From: Bugulina stolonifera | Taxonomy: Eukaryota > Bryozoa > Gymnolaemata > Cheilostomatida > Bugulidae | Assembly: GCA_935421135.1 (NCBI GenBank) | Contig: OW285197.1 | Coordinates: 14,017,223-14,081,222, forward strand | DNA length: 64,000 bases | Direction of reading: 5' to 3' | In this document: positions 26,571-41,500 of the stretch, piece by piece | Layout of the letters: each line of letters begins with the position of its first letter | Numbering within the stretch: the first letter of the stretch is position 1 | The notes under the pieces: model-generated | What the model saw: the letters and a program-made list of their open reading frames with translations, nothing else | Told to the model about the DNA's origin: nothing | Database searches by the model: none | Made by a program: the position numbers and the translations under genes

Positions 26571-29500
26571 GTAGTCTTACTAGTGTATATGGTAGATAGT
26601 TAGTAAATCAACAAAACATCACCTGATTGGCTGATTGAAAATTCTCACTGATTTCACTCAACTCCTGAAAGGTTCTCCACTTTGTGACACTCACAAAAAT
26701 AGCTACAGCCCCAAACATATTTATGACTTGTTTAGGTAGTTACAAATGGAATGAAAGTTTTACATGTACCTTAGTTTGCAATTGTTGTATAACAGACAGC
26801 CTTCTTTGTTTTGGAAATCCCAAGTTTCTCGTACAATCAAAATAATATAGGTTTTCCAACTAAACGACGACCATAGAGCACGCTGTACTATTGCTGTGTG
26901 GTTGCTTGGATATGTGTTATGCAGGTGATGAATCATGTCTATTAGCTCAGGGGTGTCGGTTGGAGAGTTATCTATCATAGTTTGTTATGGTACATGGTAC
27001 ATTGATATGTTTTCTAAATGAGTCAAATTTGCGACTGTTCGAAAAAGACAGTTCAAAACAGGACAGTTCGAAACCAAACAGTTCAACACTGGACAGTTCG
27101 AAGCCCCAGATCTCAACTACTTTTCATTTTTGATATTATTTTTTTTTATTCAATTAATTAGATTAATTAATTAAACTTGATTAGTTGTGATTTGTGTTCT
27201 ACTAAATGTAATCTGCACAGTCTGGTTGTGAAACGTCCAGTTTCGAACTGTCTTTTTCAAAATGTTGATATGTTCCTTTACCACCAGAGTCACGGTTGTT
27301 ATCTCAGCCTGTACAATATGAAGAGTTGAAATCATGGAAATTGACCTTAATTAGAAGTCACTCTCTCAATCTGTCCTATTCTCCCAGGATGTGACACAGT
27401 ATTCACTACTCTTACTAACCAAATAATTATTTTTATAAAACTAATCAATATAAGCATACATGATGTTCATCTCTCTGCTCAATGAATAACATTAAAGTGT
27501 CTCTAGTCAAAGTGGGGTTTTCAAATGGTGGTATCTCCCTATTACAAGGATTCGGGATTTCAAAATTATTTTAAAATTCTTACTTTGAATTGTATAATTT
27601 TGTAACAAAAATATTTGTCTAACTAATTCTGAGGAAAGTGTGCCAAATCCTGAGGGAAGGAGAAGAGGGGATAACTTCTAATTGTGCGTTGTTAAGTACC
27701 ACCTTATTACTCTGATATGGTATATAATATGCAGAATGATATTTTTCTGGGCTAAAAGGTAAGTCTGGGGATGGTCAAGATGCCCTCAGGCTACATAATA
27801 TACTGTGTAGACCACAGACTACATAATATACTGTGTAGACCACAGGCTACATAATATACTGTGTAGACCACAGACTACATAATATACTGTGTAGATCACA
27901 GGCTACATAATATACTGTGTAGATCACAGACTACATAATATACTGTGTAGATCACAGACTACATAATATACTGTGTAGATCACAGGCTACATAATATACT
28001 GTGTAGATCACAGGCTACATGATATACTGTGTAGACCACAGACTACATAATATACTGTGTAGATCACAGACTACATAATATACTGTGTAGATCACAGGCT
28101 ACATAATATACTGTGTAGATCACAGGCTACATAATATACTGTGTAGATCACAGACTACATAATATACTGTGTAGATCACAGACTACATAATATACTGTGT
28201 AGACCACAGACTACATAATATACTGTGTAGACCACAGACTACATAATATACTGTGTAGACCACAGACTACATAATATACTGTGTAGACCACAGGCTATAC
28301 ATGTATATATAGTTACAAGGTTATGTTTAGTTAGTCTAACTGATTCTTACTAATAGCTTGGTTACATATAGCCCTGTGGAAGGTTTGTCGCACACATATA
28401 ATAACTCAAGGGTAAGAAAACAACCACCACCAACAAATATAGACTTGTCTGGAACTTCTGTCATTTCTCTCTTCTCCCTTTTTGACAGAACTAATTGGTG
28501 GTGTCTTGCATGTCACATACTCACACTATATTTTATGTAGCTAGTAGAACCGTTGTATGTTACATGCTCACCATATGCTGGTAGAACAGCTAGAAGGCAA
28601 CACCAAGTCCAAGTCTGACTCCCAACTACATGTTTACACTATACCAACTAGTTGTAGCGTTTACACTATATCAACTAGTTGCTGTGTTTACACTATACCA
28701 ACTAGTTGTTTACCACAATCAATTAACTGCCAGTATCCGCAGCAGCAAGCTAATCCTAGATTTGTAAAATGGCTGGTAGTTATAACCTTAGCTATTAGAA
28801 TTTATACTTCAAATTACAAATTTTGTAAGTATCACTTTGAATAGCTAATGCTAGGGAAGGTTAGTTTATCCAGAGTCTATCCTAGATTTGCAAAACAGAT
28901 GCTAGCTACGTATAATTAAAATACTGCTTTCTGATTGGTCAATACACCCAGCTGTTTGGACTGAGCACTGTTGAGTTGCTCAGATGGAGTTGGTGTAATG
29001 TAAATGCACCTTATAGCTGATGGTAAATAACACTGTGAAGTGTGTTACATGAATTGTTTTTAACTGACAACCATATTACGTACTTACTATCATGGTAGTA
29101 ACTATTATGTTATTATGTTATCAGTATTACATCATCTCCATAGACTTAATTCTATGAGTTTTTATTACCCCACACTAACAATACATGTAACTAGGGCTAG
29201 TTTATAGCTGATAGTATACAATACACTGTGAGTGTGACACGAAGTGTTACTAATATACATGTATATATTCTACTTTAGATAAATATAGGATATGGTTCAG
29301 ACATACTGGACAGCCTTCTATTAAAGGTACTGGCTGGATGAATAACCGAGTAAAGGCGTACACTGCTGAGGAGATCACGAAAGAAGTATCAGTTCATACA
29401 ATAACTCACCTTATACTGGAAGGAGATGTACCTGTGAACATTGCAGAGTTGTCTCCTCATGTCACAGATATATGTGTGAGAAATATCAGGAATAAGAATA

Positions 29501-32500
29501 GTCTAGACAAGTTAGTATTTATCTGTTATTTCTTATCATACTGAATGTAGTGTAATGGTACACATTTCACATACCTGTATTGTTATTACATAATACTGTA
29601 TTTCTCAATCTCTATCATTGATATTATATTATAGTAACATAGTAAAGTGTAATAAAATGGCGTATACATCTCTCTGCATGCAGTGTATATAATAATAGTA
29701 AATAGAGACTTCAGATACTGTTAGTGGTATATAAATCAGTCTATTGTTGTATGTATATAATGGATATGTGGGGAGGCATAGTATAATAGCCAGGAATTTA
29801 TGAAATATATGTCTAATATTGTACTATTATTAGGCTCTGTGTACACAACTGTAATACATGTATTATAGTCATATCATTATATAAAGTAAAACAGTGTAGC
29901 CTGTGTTCCTAGTAGTCATATAGATACTGTATACATTCTTATCAAGTATGGGTTAGTAGTGTAGTGGTACTTAGGCTAAATAATTCAGACCCCCTCATCA
30001 GTGTAGACTGGTGTCTAGGTTGGTTCTACAAGACCTGGGATGTTGGTTCATTAGTCTCATTAGCTACATACATATTATATAGTTATAAGTATTATATAAG
30101 TATAACTGAATAATGTAACACTAATAACTATAATGTGTTATATACTTTCTATTACAGTTTATGTCAGCTGACTAACCTACAGAAGTTATACATATATGGT
30201 AACTCCTACCTCCACACAGTACCTGATGTTGTATGTTCATTCACATCACTTACAGAGTTATATATGAGTAAGTGTGGACTATCTACTCTCCCCAAGAGGT
30301 TAGTTATATATTTACATTTAGGTTGCATATAATGTTAATCATGTTGTTAGTATATTCACAGGTAAGTGTATAATTACTAGTGTTAATTACCAGATAGTCA
30401 TGTAGCTAAACAATTATAGCTTATACTTGGATGATCCCCATGTTACTATAATCTTGTACAGGAATTTATGAAATATATGTATAATATTGTACTATTATTA
30501 GGCTCTGTGTACACAACTGTAATACATGTATTATAGTCATATTATTATGTAAAGTAAAACAGTGTAGCCTCTGTTCCTAGTAGTCATATAGATACTGTAT
30601 ACATTCTTATCAAGTATAGGTTAGTGATGTAGTGGTACTTAGGCTAAATAATTCAGACCCCCTCATCAGTGTAGACTGGTGTCTAGGTTGATTCTACAAG
30701 ACCTGGGATGTTGGTTCATTAGTCTCATTAGCTACATACATATTATATAGTTATAATTATTATATAAGTATAGCTGAATAATGTAACACTAATAACTATA
30801 ATGTGTTATATACTTTCTATTACAGTTTATGTCAGCTGACTAACCTACAGAAGTTAGACATACAGGATAACTACCTCCACACAGTACCTGATGTTGTATG
30901 TTCACTCACATCACTTACAGAGTTAGATATGACTCAGTGTGAACTATCTACTCTCCCCGAGAGGTTAGTTATATATTTACATTTAGGTTGCATATAATGT
31001 TAATCATGTTGTTAGTATATTCACAGGTAAGTGTATAATTACTAGTGTTAATTACCAGATGGTCATGTAGCTAAACAATTATAGCTTTTACTTGGATGAT
31101 CCCCATGTTACTATAGTCTTGTACAGGAATTTATGAAATATATGTATAATATTGTACTATTATTAGGCTCTGTGTACACAACTGTAATACATGTATTATA
31201 GTCATATCATTATATAAAGTAAAACAGTGTAGCCTGTGTTCCTAATAGTCATATAGATACTGTATACATTCTTACCAAGTATGGGTTAGTGATGTAGTGG
31301 TACTTAGGCTAAATAATTCAGACCCCCTCATCAGTGTAGACTGATGTCTAGGTTGGTTCTACAAGACCTGGGATGTTGGTTCATTAGTCTCATTAGCTAC
31401 ATACATATTATATAGTTATAATTATTATATAAGTGTAGCTGAATAATGTAACACTAATAACTATAATGTGTTATATACTTTCTATTACAGTTTATGTCAG
31501 CTGACTAACCTACAGAAGTTAGACATATGGGGTAACTCCCTCCACACAGTACCTGATGTTGTATGTTCACTCACATCACTTACAGAGTTAGATATGAGTA
31601 GGTGTGAACTATCTACACTCCCAGAGAGGTTAGTTATATATTTACATTTAGGTTGCATATAATGTTAATCATGTTGTTAGTATATTCACATGTAAGTGTA
31701 TAATTACTAGTGTTAATTACCAGATGGTCATGTAGCTAAACAATTATAGCTTTTACTTGGATGATCCCCATGTTACTATAATCTTGTACAGGAATTTATG
31801 AAATATAATGTATAATATTGTACTATTATTAGGCTCTGTGTACACAACTGTAATACATGTATTATAGTCATATCATTATATAAAGTAAAACAGTGTAGCT
31901 TGTGTTCCTAATAGTCATATAGATACTGTATACATTCTTACCAAGTATGGGTTAGTGATGTAGTGGTACTTAGGCTAAATAATTCAGACCCCCTCATCAG
32001 TGTAGACTGGTGTCTAGGTTGGTTCTACAAGACCTGGGATGTTGGTTCATTAGTCTCATTAGCTACATACATATTATATAATTATAATTATTATATAAGT
32101 ATAGCTGAATAATGTAGCATGATATGCATGTACAGTGGAACTCGCTTAATTCAGCCTCGGTTACTTCGAAAACTTGGATAGTTCAAACTACTAACCTTGG
32201 TCCCTGCTGAGCACTTTATAAATGGCTATATATAACTAGGATTTATTATGTATAATTCAAACTTCAAGTTAAAATTCTTGCAATGTGTGTTATTGGAGCA
32301 TGTGACCGTGGCTCTATATATCAGTGCCTTTGAGGTAGACAGTTTCCGTTTATAAGTTGTAAATGCGTTCCTATGCAGTTGTTTCTATATTGTTCATGTT
32401 TTGGGTTATTATGATGTCTAAAAATTGCAGTCTATTGTTGATTTCTAGGGATTGTATTTTTGTGTGAAATGTGTTACGGATGTTTAGGTAAAAGTTTGTT

Positions 32501-35500
32501 TTCCAGCATTTATTGCAGTCACTGTGTCGCACCTGTACCATGGTAGCCTGTGTTCATTCATTTGTGGAAGTACTGTAGTTGGTTCTCGAGTTCTGTCATG
32601 GAAGAGTTCTGTCAAGGAGATACCAGCGATTGCTGGTCCTAGAGGAATCCCATAGCAACACATCATTCTATGTGTCGGAGTTGTTACCAAAAATGAAATG
32701 TACATCTTTGGTACCTGAGTCTAGTAATTGTTTAAGTCTTATTACTTTTTCCTTTGTATATTTTTTCAATATTATGTTTATTGTCAAGTCAAGTGGTATG
32801 TTGGTGAACTGTGAAACTACGTCAAAGGATATGAGTTTAAGGTTATACGGTGTGATTGTGTCGTTAAAGTGGTCGGGGAAATCCAACTTAGGTGTATTGT
32901 GTATTGTGATGTACGTAGTGGTGCAGGAATTTTGCCAGATATTGCTGTGTTGTATGTTGCTGTGCCTACCTATGTTGGGTACCGTTTGTTAGTTTGTCTA
33001 CATCATCATCTTTGAATTTGTATATTTTTGTGGCTCCATAAAAATTTCCTGATGCTAAGCCTGTGGAATATAATGTTTCGTATTCTGTTTTAGTTATTGC
33101 TTTTTTATTATTCCTCAAGGTATGTTGGTTTTTTGGTTTTGTTTTAGTCATTTTCAAGTTCTTTTTTAAATTGGTCATTGTTAAGTATTTAGGTGCACTT
33201 TTGCATAAAAGTATTGAGGTGGAAGCAGAATAGCCAATTGACGGTGGAGCGACAGGGCATCATCACATCAAGCAAGAATTAAATATTTTACGTTTTTCAC
33301 TCTGATAATGCTGGCTTCTAATAGGCCAGCAATGTTTTTGCCGACTCCAATCCCCAAGTTTGTCAATAAACAAAAATTCCAAATTGAATTGCTGTTATAA
33401 TGTGATGTGCACGAAGGAGACATTAAAATAATTCCCTGCCTATGCACACATGCTCAGACTTGATAGCGTTCATGGACAATACATCACTACTGTCTGTTGT
33501 TCAGTGGGAAAAATTCGTCACTCTGGCAAAAACGTTATGGAAAGGCAGGAAATATATTCGCTGATCTGTTTGGGCCTTTAGTGTCAAGAGTTACTACTCC
33601 TTTACCTTAGTCAGTGTTTGGATTACATATATCTTACCTTGTGACGATACCTCTGTAGTTGTGGTCGTATCATGTATAGCATAGCAGCATAGATCAATCT
33701 TCCTAAATCAACTTCCAGTTCATCCTGAAGTCGTTTAAAGTGATCATGCACCCTAGGCTTATCATATAACTATCGTTGCGCTCCATTTTTCAAGGCGAAT
33801 CAACTGATTTTTAAGAGTTATCTTTTCAATGGAGCCATTTATCACTAGATTTAATAGCAAAATGGCTCTGTAATTCAGAGTTATCTTCCACAAAAATTGT
33901 TTTTTGGCTGTGCATGTAAAGTTGTCATCTCTCTACTTTTGTTAAAAAAAATTTGTACTAAGAACACAAACCACAAGAATGCAATAATATGACCAATGTC
34001 ATAAGGCTGCTCTGCCCTGACCACAATGATAACAAGAGCTGGTATACTGAGTGGCTTGCTAATTATTCTACACTCAACAGCCTAGCAGCCACCTACATGT
34101 ACATGGATTGGTCCATTTTCTATATTGCAACAAAAGCAAGTTAGTGGCTAGGCTACTGTTCTGCTCACTTAGGATGTGTCATGCATTATTGAAAATAAGA
34201 ATTTCTACTGAAGTAGTCCTACACTAGGTACTTTATAAGTAGCCTCCTCCCAACCACACTGGCTAATCAATGAGCCACTACGCATATCACTGCCAGCCCA
34301 AGAAGGGATCTGGTGAAGACATCTGCCATTAGCACATGCGTGTATAACTGAATGGGCGTGTTATGCAATGTACATGTATGTGCATTACTTATTATAGTTA
34401 CTATAGTTATTTATAATAAATTAGTGTACATATATCAGCTTTACAGATGTATAAAAATCATAATGTTGTATAGGTGTACATACATGTGCATCTTACTTAT
34501 GGGGTACAGACATGAGCTATACACTCATGTAGTGCATGATAATACATTTTTATGTGTATACATGTGGTACATGATTTTCATAATACATGTAATTGAACAT
34601 ACTGTAATAGTTTTGTAATATGATTCATAAATAACATTATACATGTTATGTACAGATACTGTCAAATAGAACATGTAGTGTGCAGTCTTATACATGATAT
34701 ACATGTACATGAACGCAAATTACAGAATATTTAAATTGTATATAAAATATTATTAATATATGCTATAGATAAGCAATTATACCTTTGTACATTGCAACCA
34801 ATATTAGCTCACAAGAACATGTGCATCCCTCTGTTGTTTTGCTCATACAACATTGAGTGTCTATATTACTAAATTGTTGTTTTTGACAGGGTAGATTCAC
34901 AATCTCTGGTTTGGGGGCAAATATGTACACAAAAGAAATTTTTATCACCAATAACTCACTACATGTACATTACATGTATTATGAGCCCACTGGATGGAAG
35001 AAGAACAAGATCATCACTGACCACTAAACCATTTTGTTGGTGCTTGTTTATAAGTTGGACACCATTGAATAAACATTAGAAGTATTATTATTTTATGTGA
35101 TGACCAAATCTGCTGTCTCTGCAGGTACACTATAGGTTAGCTAGCTAGTCTGTACGCTATGCCTGTAGCCATATAGAATGTTATAAGAAAGAAGTCAGAT
35201 TGTATTTCTTCTATCGTGACTGTGTTAGTGAACATGTGCCATCATCATGCTACTTGATCACTCACTATCAGTATAATTTTGGTTACAGAGGATAATAATA
35301 TTCTCCGTTCCTAAAACATAGGCAGAAGGAAGAAAGTGTTTCCTAGGATCATATGTTGTGGTGTAACACCTGAATTTTTCACTTCTGCAATAGTATTCAA
35401 ACTTACCAGTAGTACTATTTATGTCATTATAATATGCCAAATGAAAATGAAAAACTGCCCTTTTATTTATAGGCCTATGCAATCTAAATAACAAATGCTA

Positions 35501-38500
35501 TGCTCTACTATCAGGACAATTTTTCCAGCTGCTATTTGGTTTATGGAGTGCAACTTTTGTAGAGACTGGCTTCCTGATATGCATAAATATAGTGTTTTTT
35601 CACTAGCCCATGTGTGTTTCTACTAAACATCCTGATGGCTGCATGCCATTTGTTTCATATTTATTGCCCGCATAGGTGTTGGCAAATGCCCCTTCTATTG
35701 TGAAGGGATAATCTATGCGCTGCCACACTGAAATGAATGCTAATATTGTTATTTACTCGAATCATCTGTAGCCAGCATAGTCACAGGAAGATTTGGCTTG
35801 AATCACTCAATACTTGTGGCAATGTTATTTTGTTATTGATCACATTTTATTCTCATTAGTGGTTGACCTTGTGGTCAAAAGTCAACAACCCATCAAGTGC
35901 AAAGTAATGGTGGATTTCAGTTGTGAAATATTGGGAGTTATCTGACACCAAAATGCACGAGAGGACAACATGCAATAGTCCTCCAAATAGTCCTCAGCTT
36001 CTGCTTCTATGCTTCTTTATCACTAAATTGGCCTAAAAAACACTCAAAATAGCTGCCTGGGGCTCGATGTTTCCTTTAAAACGATATAAAACACCCCTAG
36101 GCTGCATGATCACTTTAACTTACTCTGTTTGTAGTGCTTGTTCTACTGCTCAGTGTTTAGTGTGAACAGAACAGAACTAAACATCAAATGGCTCACTGAT
36201 GCAAATAAAGTTGAGCTAAACCATTATGAAAGCCATAAAACACTACGATAGATGAAAGTTATATTACTTAGTTGTAGCTAAATAATTGATGAATACAACT
36301 TTCACACCATACTGCATTTATTTACCTGTTTACCTGATGCATTTTGATAATGCATACATGTAACATTAATCGAATTAAACCAAAGGGTTATGTTGTTTAC
36401 CACATGACTGCTAAGGGGTACTTAGGCTAAAAAAGGTTGGGAACCCCTGATCTATAGAGTAGTCCTTCATATTTCCTAACTTTGTCAAGTTTCCCTTGCC
36501 CATATAGTGTTACCTGCAGTACACTACCCACAGTCTATAATATTCAGTCTGTGATATTATTATATACTGATTAAATATTCCATCGAGTATTGTGATGTGA
36601 GGGAGCAGTACTTCTATAATATAACTCTGTGTATAACATGTTGTGTATTATTTACAGTCTCTCAGCCCTCTCCAACCTACAGAAGTTGAACATATCCTCC
36701 AACTCACTCACACACTTACCTGATCATATCAGTCAACTGAAGAACCTCCAGTATCTAGATATCAACTACAACAAACAGTTGAAAACTCTCACCTCAGAGA
36801 TTCTCAACATGCCTCTCCTGTCACGTATTGATACAGATGAATGTAACTCACTCACTTCACCTCCAATAGAGGTGTGTATGCAGGGAGTTACTGCCATCAG
36901 GGTATACTACACTGATCTCTTACAGAGTGATAGTGTAGACGTTTCCATAGCAACCATTGCTGTGATTGGACAAACATGTTCCGGTAAAACGAGTCTTATT
37001 AAAACCCTGCAGAGCACAGAAGGTGTCCGAGTTCTGACGAATAGAGATGAAAATGCAGAGTCTGATGAAACGACGAGAGTTTTTAAGATGGAAGAAGTTG
37101 TGGTAGAGAACGACACGCTACAGTTTATTGACTTTGGTGGAAACTCCATCTACCAGTCTACGTATCAGTTCACTCTGAAACAGAATTGTATCCCTATCGT
37201 TGTCATAAGCATGGAGATGTACTCCAACCTATTTCATGAAGTAGGTGGGAATGAAGCAGTGAGACAGCTCTACTTCAACTGGTTGTCTCACCTGTACTTG
37301 TCCTACCCCGACCTTGGCCCATCCAAACTTGTGTTTACCCACCAAGACAAATTCAAGGACACCGATGAATTTGCTGAACTTGAAGACAGCTTTATGCACC
37401 ACACCAAGTGCGTTTTTGAACAAATTCGTATCGACGAAAGTGCTAAGTGGAAAGAAGAAGGGAAATTTGCAAGAATTCAACATTTTGAACATGCCGAGAT
37501 GTTTAATGGAATGGACATATACAGAATAGGTGACACCTACAGCGACACCTTCAATCAGCTGAAGAAATGTCTCGTCGTGGAAAGTAAGAAAGTCGTGAAG
37601 CGGATACCTAAGCCTTGGAAGAAAGTTGATGAAGCTCTCAAGTCCCTAGAGGATGGCTACAGATCGTTTGATGAAATTCACCAAATGCTGACAGTAGAAC
37701 ATGCTATAACCCAGGAACAGCTAGAGGTCATCTTGATGTACCTACACAATAGTGGAAAGTTACTTTGGTATAAAGGCCACAAAGAGCTACGTTCGTATAT
37801 ATTCTACCGTATTCCTGTAGTCACAACTCTCCTTGAGGTACTCTTTACCCATGATGACACAGTGTGGCAGCATCGTCTATCTACAGACAGCAACCCTTCA
37901 CCTGGTGACTCACACCTTCTCTCTAAAGAAGAGTTCACACGGTTGGCTGACCAGTTCCAATCAACAGGAACCATGCATTCTACTCTACTACATCACCTGC
38001 TGAGAACTGAAACTCTTTTTACTATGGGTTCTTCCTCCAAGGTAGCTGTTGACATTCTCAAGTCGTTCCGATTGCTATACGTTCCTAAAGGGAGTGACAG
38101 CAATCACTATATCATGCCCTACTTCTGCAAGGAGTTCCTCGACAGCCCTCCTACTAGTGAAGACATGCCCATCAGCCTTCATACTGACCTACAGTTTGAA
38201 GGACTGCCACTACCACAGCACGTGTTCCACCAGATTACAGTGGAAATGTTGAATTCGCTCTCAGTCAGCAAGGAGGCTGTCGTGAGGAACAATGGAGCCA
38301 GAGTGAGCTATGAAGGTCAAGTGGTACAGCTATCACATGACTACAGGTCAGGGAGAGTGAGTGTGAACATAGTGACTAGTGTGAAGAGAGTCCCAGAAGC
38401 ATGGCAACGACTCGTCGACATAACAAACAAGTCGATAAAATATGTGGAGGAAGGATGGGAAGCAACAAGAATGAAATGCACCTTCTTTTGCCCCCATTGT

Positions 38501-41500
38501 CTGCTGAAAGAACACCCACACCCTGAAAGGAAAGTCAACCCCTCTTGGTGCCAGTTTCATGGAAGGAAACCATCCAGAGACCATCCTGATACCAGAACCA
38601 CAAAGGTGTGGACTTGTAAGAAAGATTCCAAAGCACCAGCCTGTCTCACAACTCCATGTAAGTATATATTATACACTTACATGCTGATATACTTACACTA
38701 CACATGTGGTTATTATTATATATTACAGTAGTTTAGTAAGTATACCCTCAGTATACATTCTGTGTATACAACTAGAGTATATCATGTTATATAATTAGTT
38801 TACTGTACCTTGACTTGTATCTATTCCATAACATATATAATTAGTCTGTGTTTTCATAGCTAGTGTCTTGTTTATTATTGTACAAAGTAAGTATGTACAC
38901 AGTACTGTATCTTCTATACTACATATATATACATGATACACTACTATTACTATTTACATGTATATATAGACTTGTATATTTTAGGTTACAGTTTATCAGA
39001 TGAAGAACTGAAGAGTCTGGAAAACTATGTATCTGTTACAAGGACTCCCAGGCCATCAGGTAAGATAACATAATTATGTATATATGCAGAGATGTGTGCA
39101 AGTTTTATTTTGGAAACTCAAGTTTCCATGACCAACTCTTAGTTGTGACTCTTCAAGTTACAAATAAATTCTTTCAGTGACAGATCAAAACTTTCAAGTT
39201 ACGAGTTAAATATTTACATGTCCTCAGAAACTCAAGTTTTTGTCAAGTTATCCAAGTTAACTACAAGCAAGTTTCAATTCAATTCTTTGCCTGTTTAACT
39301 CGAGTCTTTTTATAGAGTTATTGGGTTATTGTTTAGCTTATGGTGAAATTTTGTTAGGAAATGGTGTTAGAAGTTCAAATTTCAAAGCAAAATGTCACAG
39401 TTTTAGTGTAAAATGTGTTATAATTGTGGTTGTGGTTGGTGGTTATAAGTTATAACTGTGGTTATTTGTATTTATTACAATTCACAGCTGCCCAATGAAA
39501 ACTCGAGTTATTGAATATTTCAATATAATGATGTGCAAGTTGAGAGTCTTTGATCATAGCCATAATTGAATTACAATTCAAGTTACAAGTTTTTGACAGC
39601 TGTGTATTCAAATTACGAGTCTTTGTAATAAGCCATAAAATGTTGCTTGAATTAACTCGAGTGAGAGTCTTTAACTCGAGTCTGGCATCTCTGTATATAT
39701 GATATGTGATATGATATACAAGAGTAAACAACTCCTATATACTGATATATGTTTCCATCTCTATTGTATATATATTAGTTTATTTACTCCGCGTACAACT
39801 CTACTCGTTATTCTATACTCATTATAATGGTGAGTGTTACTATATATAATAATATATACTTTTATTATATAATATTCTAGTATCTACTGAGAGATTAGCT
39901 CCGCCCCCTCAAACTCAACACACAGATGATGGTGATAGTGACATCTCAGATGTAGAAGATTTTCCTCCAACAAATATACATATGCACAGGGAACCAGTGC
40001 TGACTACCAAAACTACAATCAAACAGATGTTTGATGACCCTCAGGTATTTATTACTATATGTAGGTTTAGCATTGTCTAGTCTCACCTGAATATTACACC
40101 AACTATATTATTGTATGTTCATGTATATATTATTATAATAATTATGTTAGCGTCTTCATTTTTCTTGTGTTGTGTCGTCTGGCACCAACCCAAAATCTAA
40201 TTGGAGGATGGCAGATCGCAGACCAACTGTTCGTCTTTTTATATACAAGACCTTCAGGCTTGGTCTGCAAGTCTTTCGCTCTACTCGCATGACTTGTAGC
40301 CATGTACAGAGGTACATGTGCATGACCTCTGGTGGTGCAGGCATGTTACAAGGATTCCGTAAGGAGTTGTGTTCCCTTACACCAAAGAGATAACTCTAGA
40401 TCCAGGAGGGTCTCCGCTACTTGTATAGCCCGAGTTCCAACGCTGTTGAGGGCCTAAGGCGACTGCTCCGCCCCGGTTTTAGCACTACCCGGAGCCAAGA
40501 TCTCGACCGGCAGCATTGTATCGTATTTCAGTCGCGCAAAATTTCAACCCCAAATCCAATTGCAGGACGACGAACCGCAGACCGTTTCGTCTTTGGTTAT
40601 AGGATGATGATGTGATGGTCTGGCACATTGCCAGTACTCCGACATTGACCTATTTACTGACCCCCATGAACACACGCTGCTGTCAGTTTAGTCAGTTATA
40701 TTATTATATAATATTCAGGTATACAAGATGTCTGAAACTATGAGAGGAAGAGCTTTGATTATCAATAACATGACATTTGACGGTGCCCCTCATCTCACCA
40801 GAGTAGGCTCTGATAGAGATGTACAGAATATGTTTTATATGCTGAGAAAGCTTCACTTTGATGTGGAGGTGAAACATGAGCTACCAGGGAAGGTAACTAC
40901 TTCCATATGATAAAGTTTTGTTTAACTACAAGTTGTACTTGATGTATTTAGTAGTACTTTACAACTAGCTGCACACGATAATGCAGCAGTAAGTGAGAGT
41001 TATACTCTCTCTGTTGTAATACTACCACACTTATACTAACTACAGTATCAGAATATAGGAGTTATGATCTCTCTGTTGTACTACTACCACACTTATACTA
41101 ACTACAGTATCAGAATATAGGAGTTATGCTCTCTCTGTTGTACTACTACCACACTTATACTAACTACAGTATCAGAATATAGGAGTTATGCTCTCTCTGT
41201 TGTACTACTACCACACTTATACTAACTACAGTATCAGAATATAGGAGTTATACTCTCTCTGTTGTAATACTACCACACTTATACTAACTACAGTATCAGA
41301 ATATAGGAGTTATACTCTCTCTGTTGTACTACTACCACACTTATACTAACTACAATATCAGAATATAGGAGTTATGCTCTCTGTGTTGTACTACTACCAC
41401 ACTTATACTAGCTCAACTGTGTCATAGAGGTCAAAGGTTAAGTAGGGAATAGAAACCAGAATGTGTGAAAAGAAAAGCGAAAAACAATTTATCAGTTAGA

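Noticed and set aside
36907..38584. Minus-strand ORFs over the Roc-COR exon
   Set aside because: Shadows of a coding exon with strong domain signatures on the plus strand.
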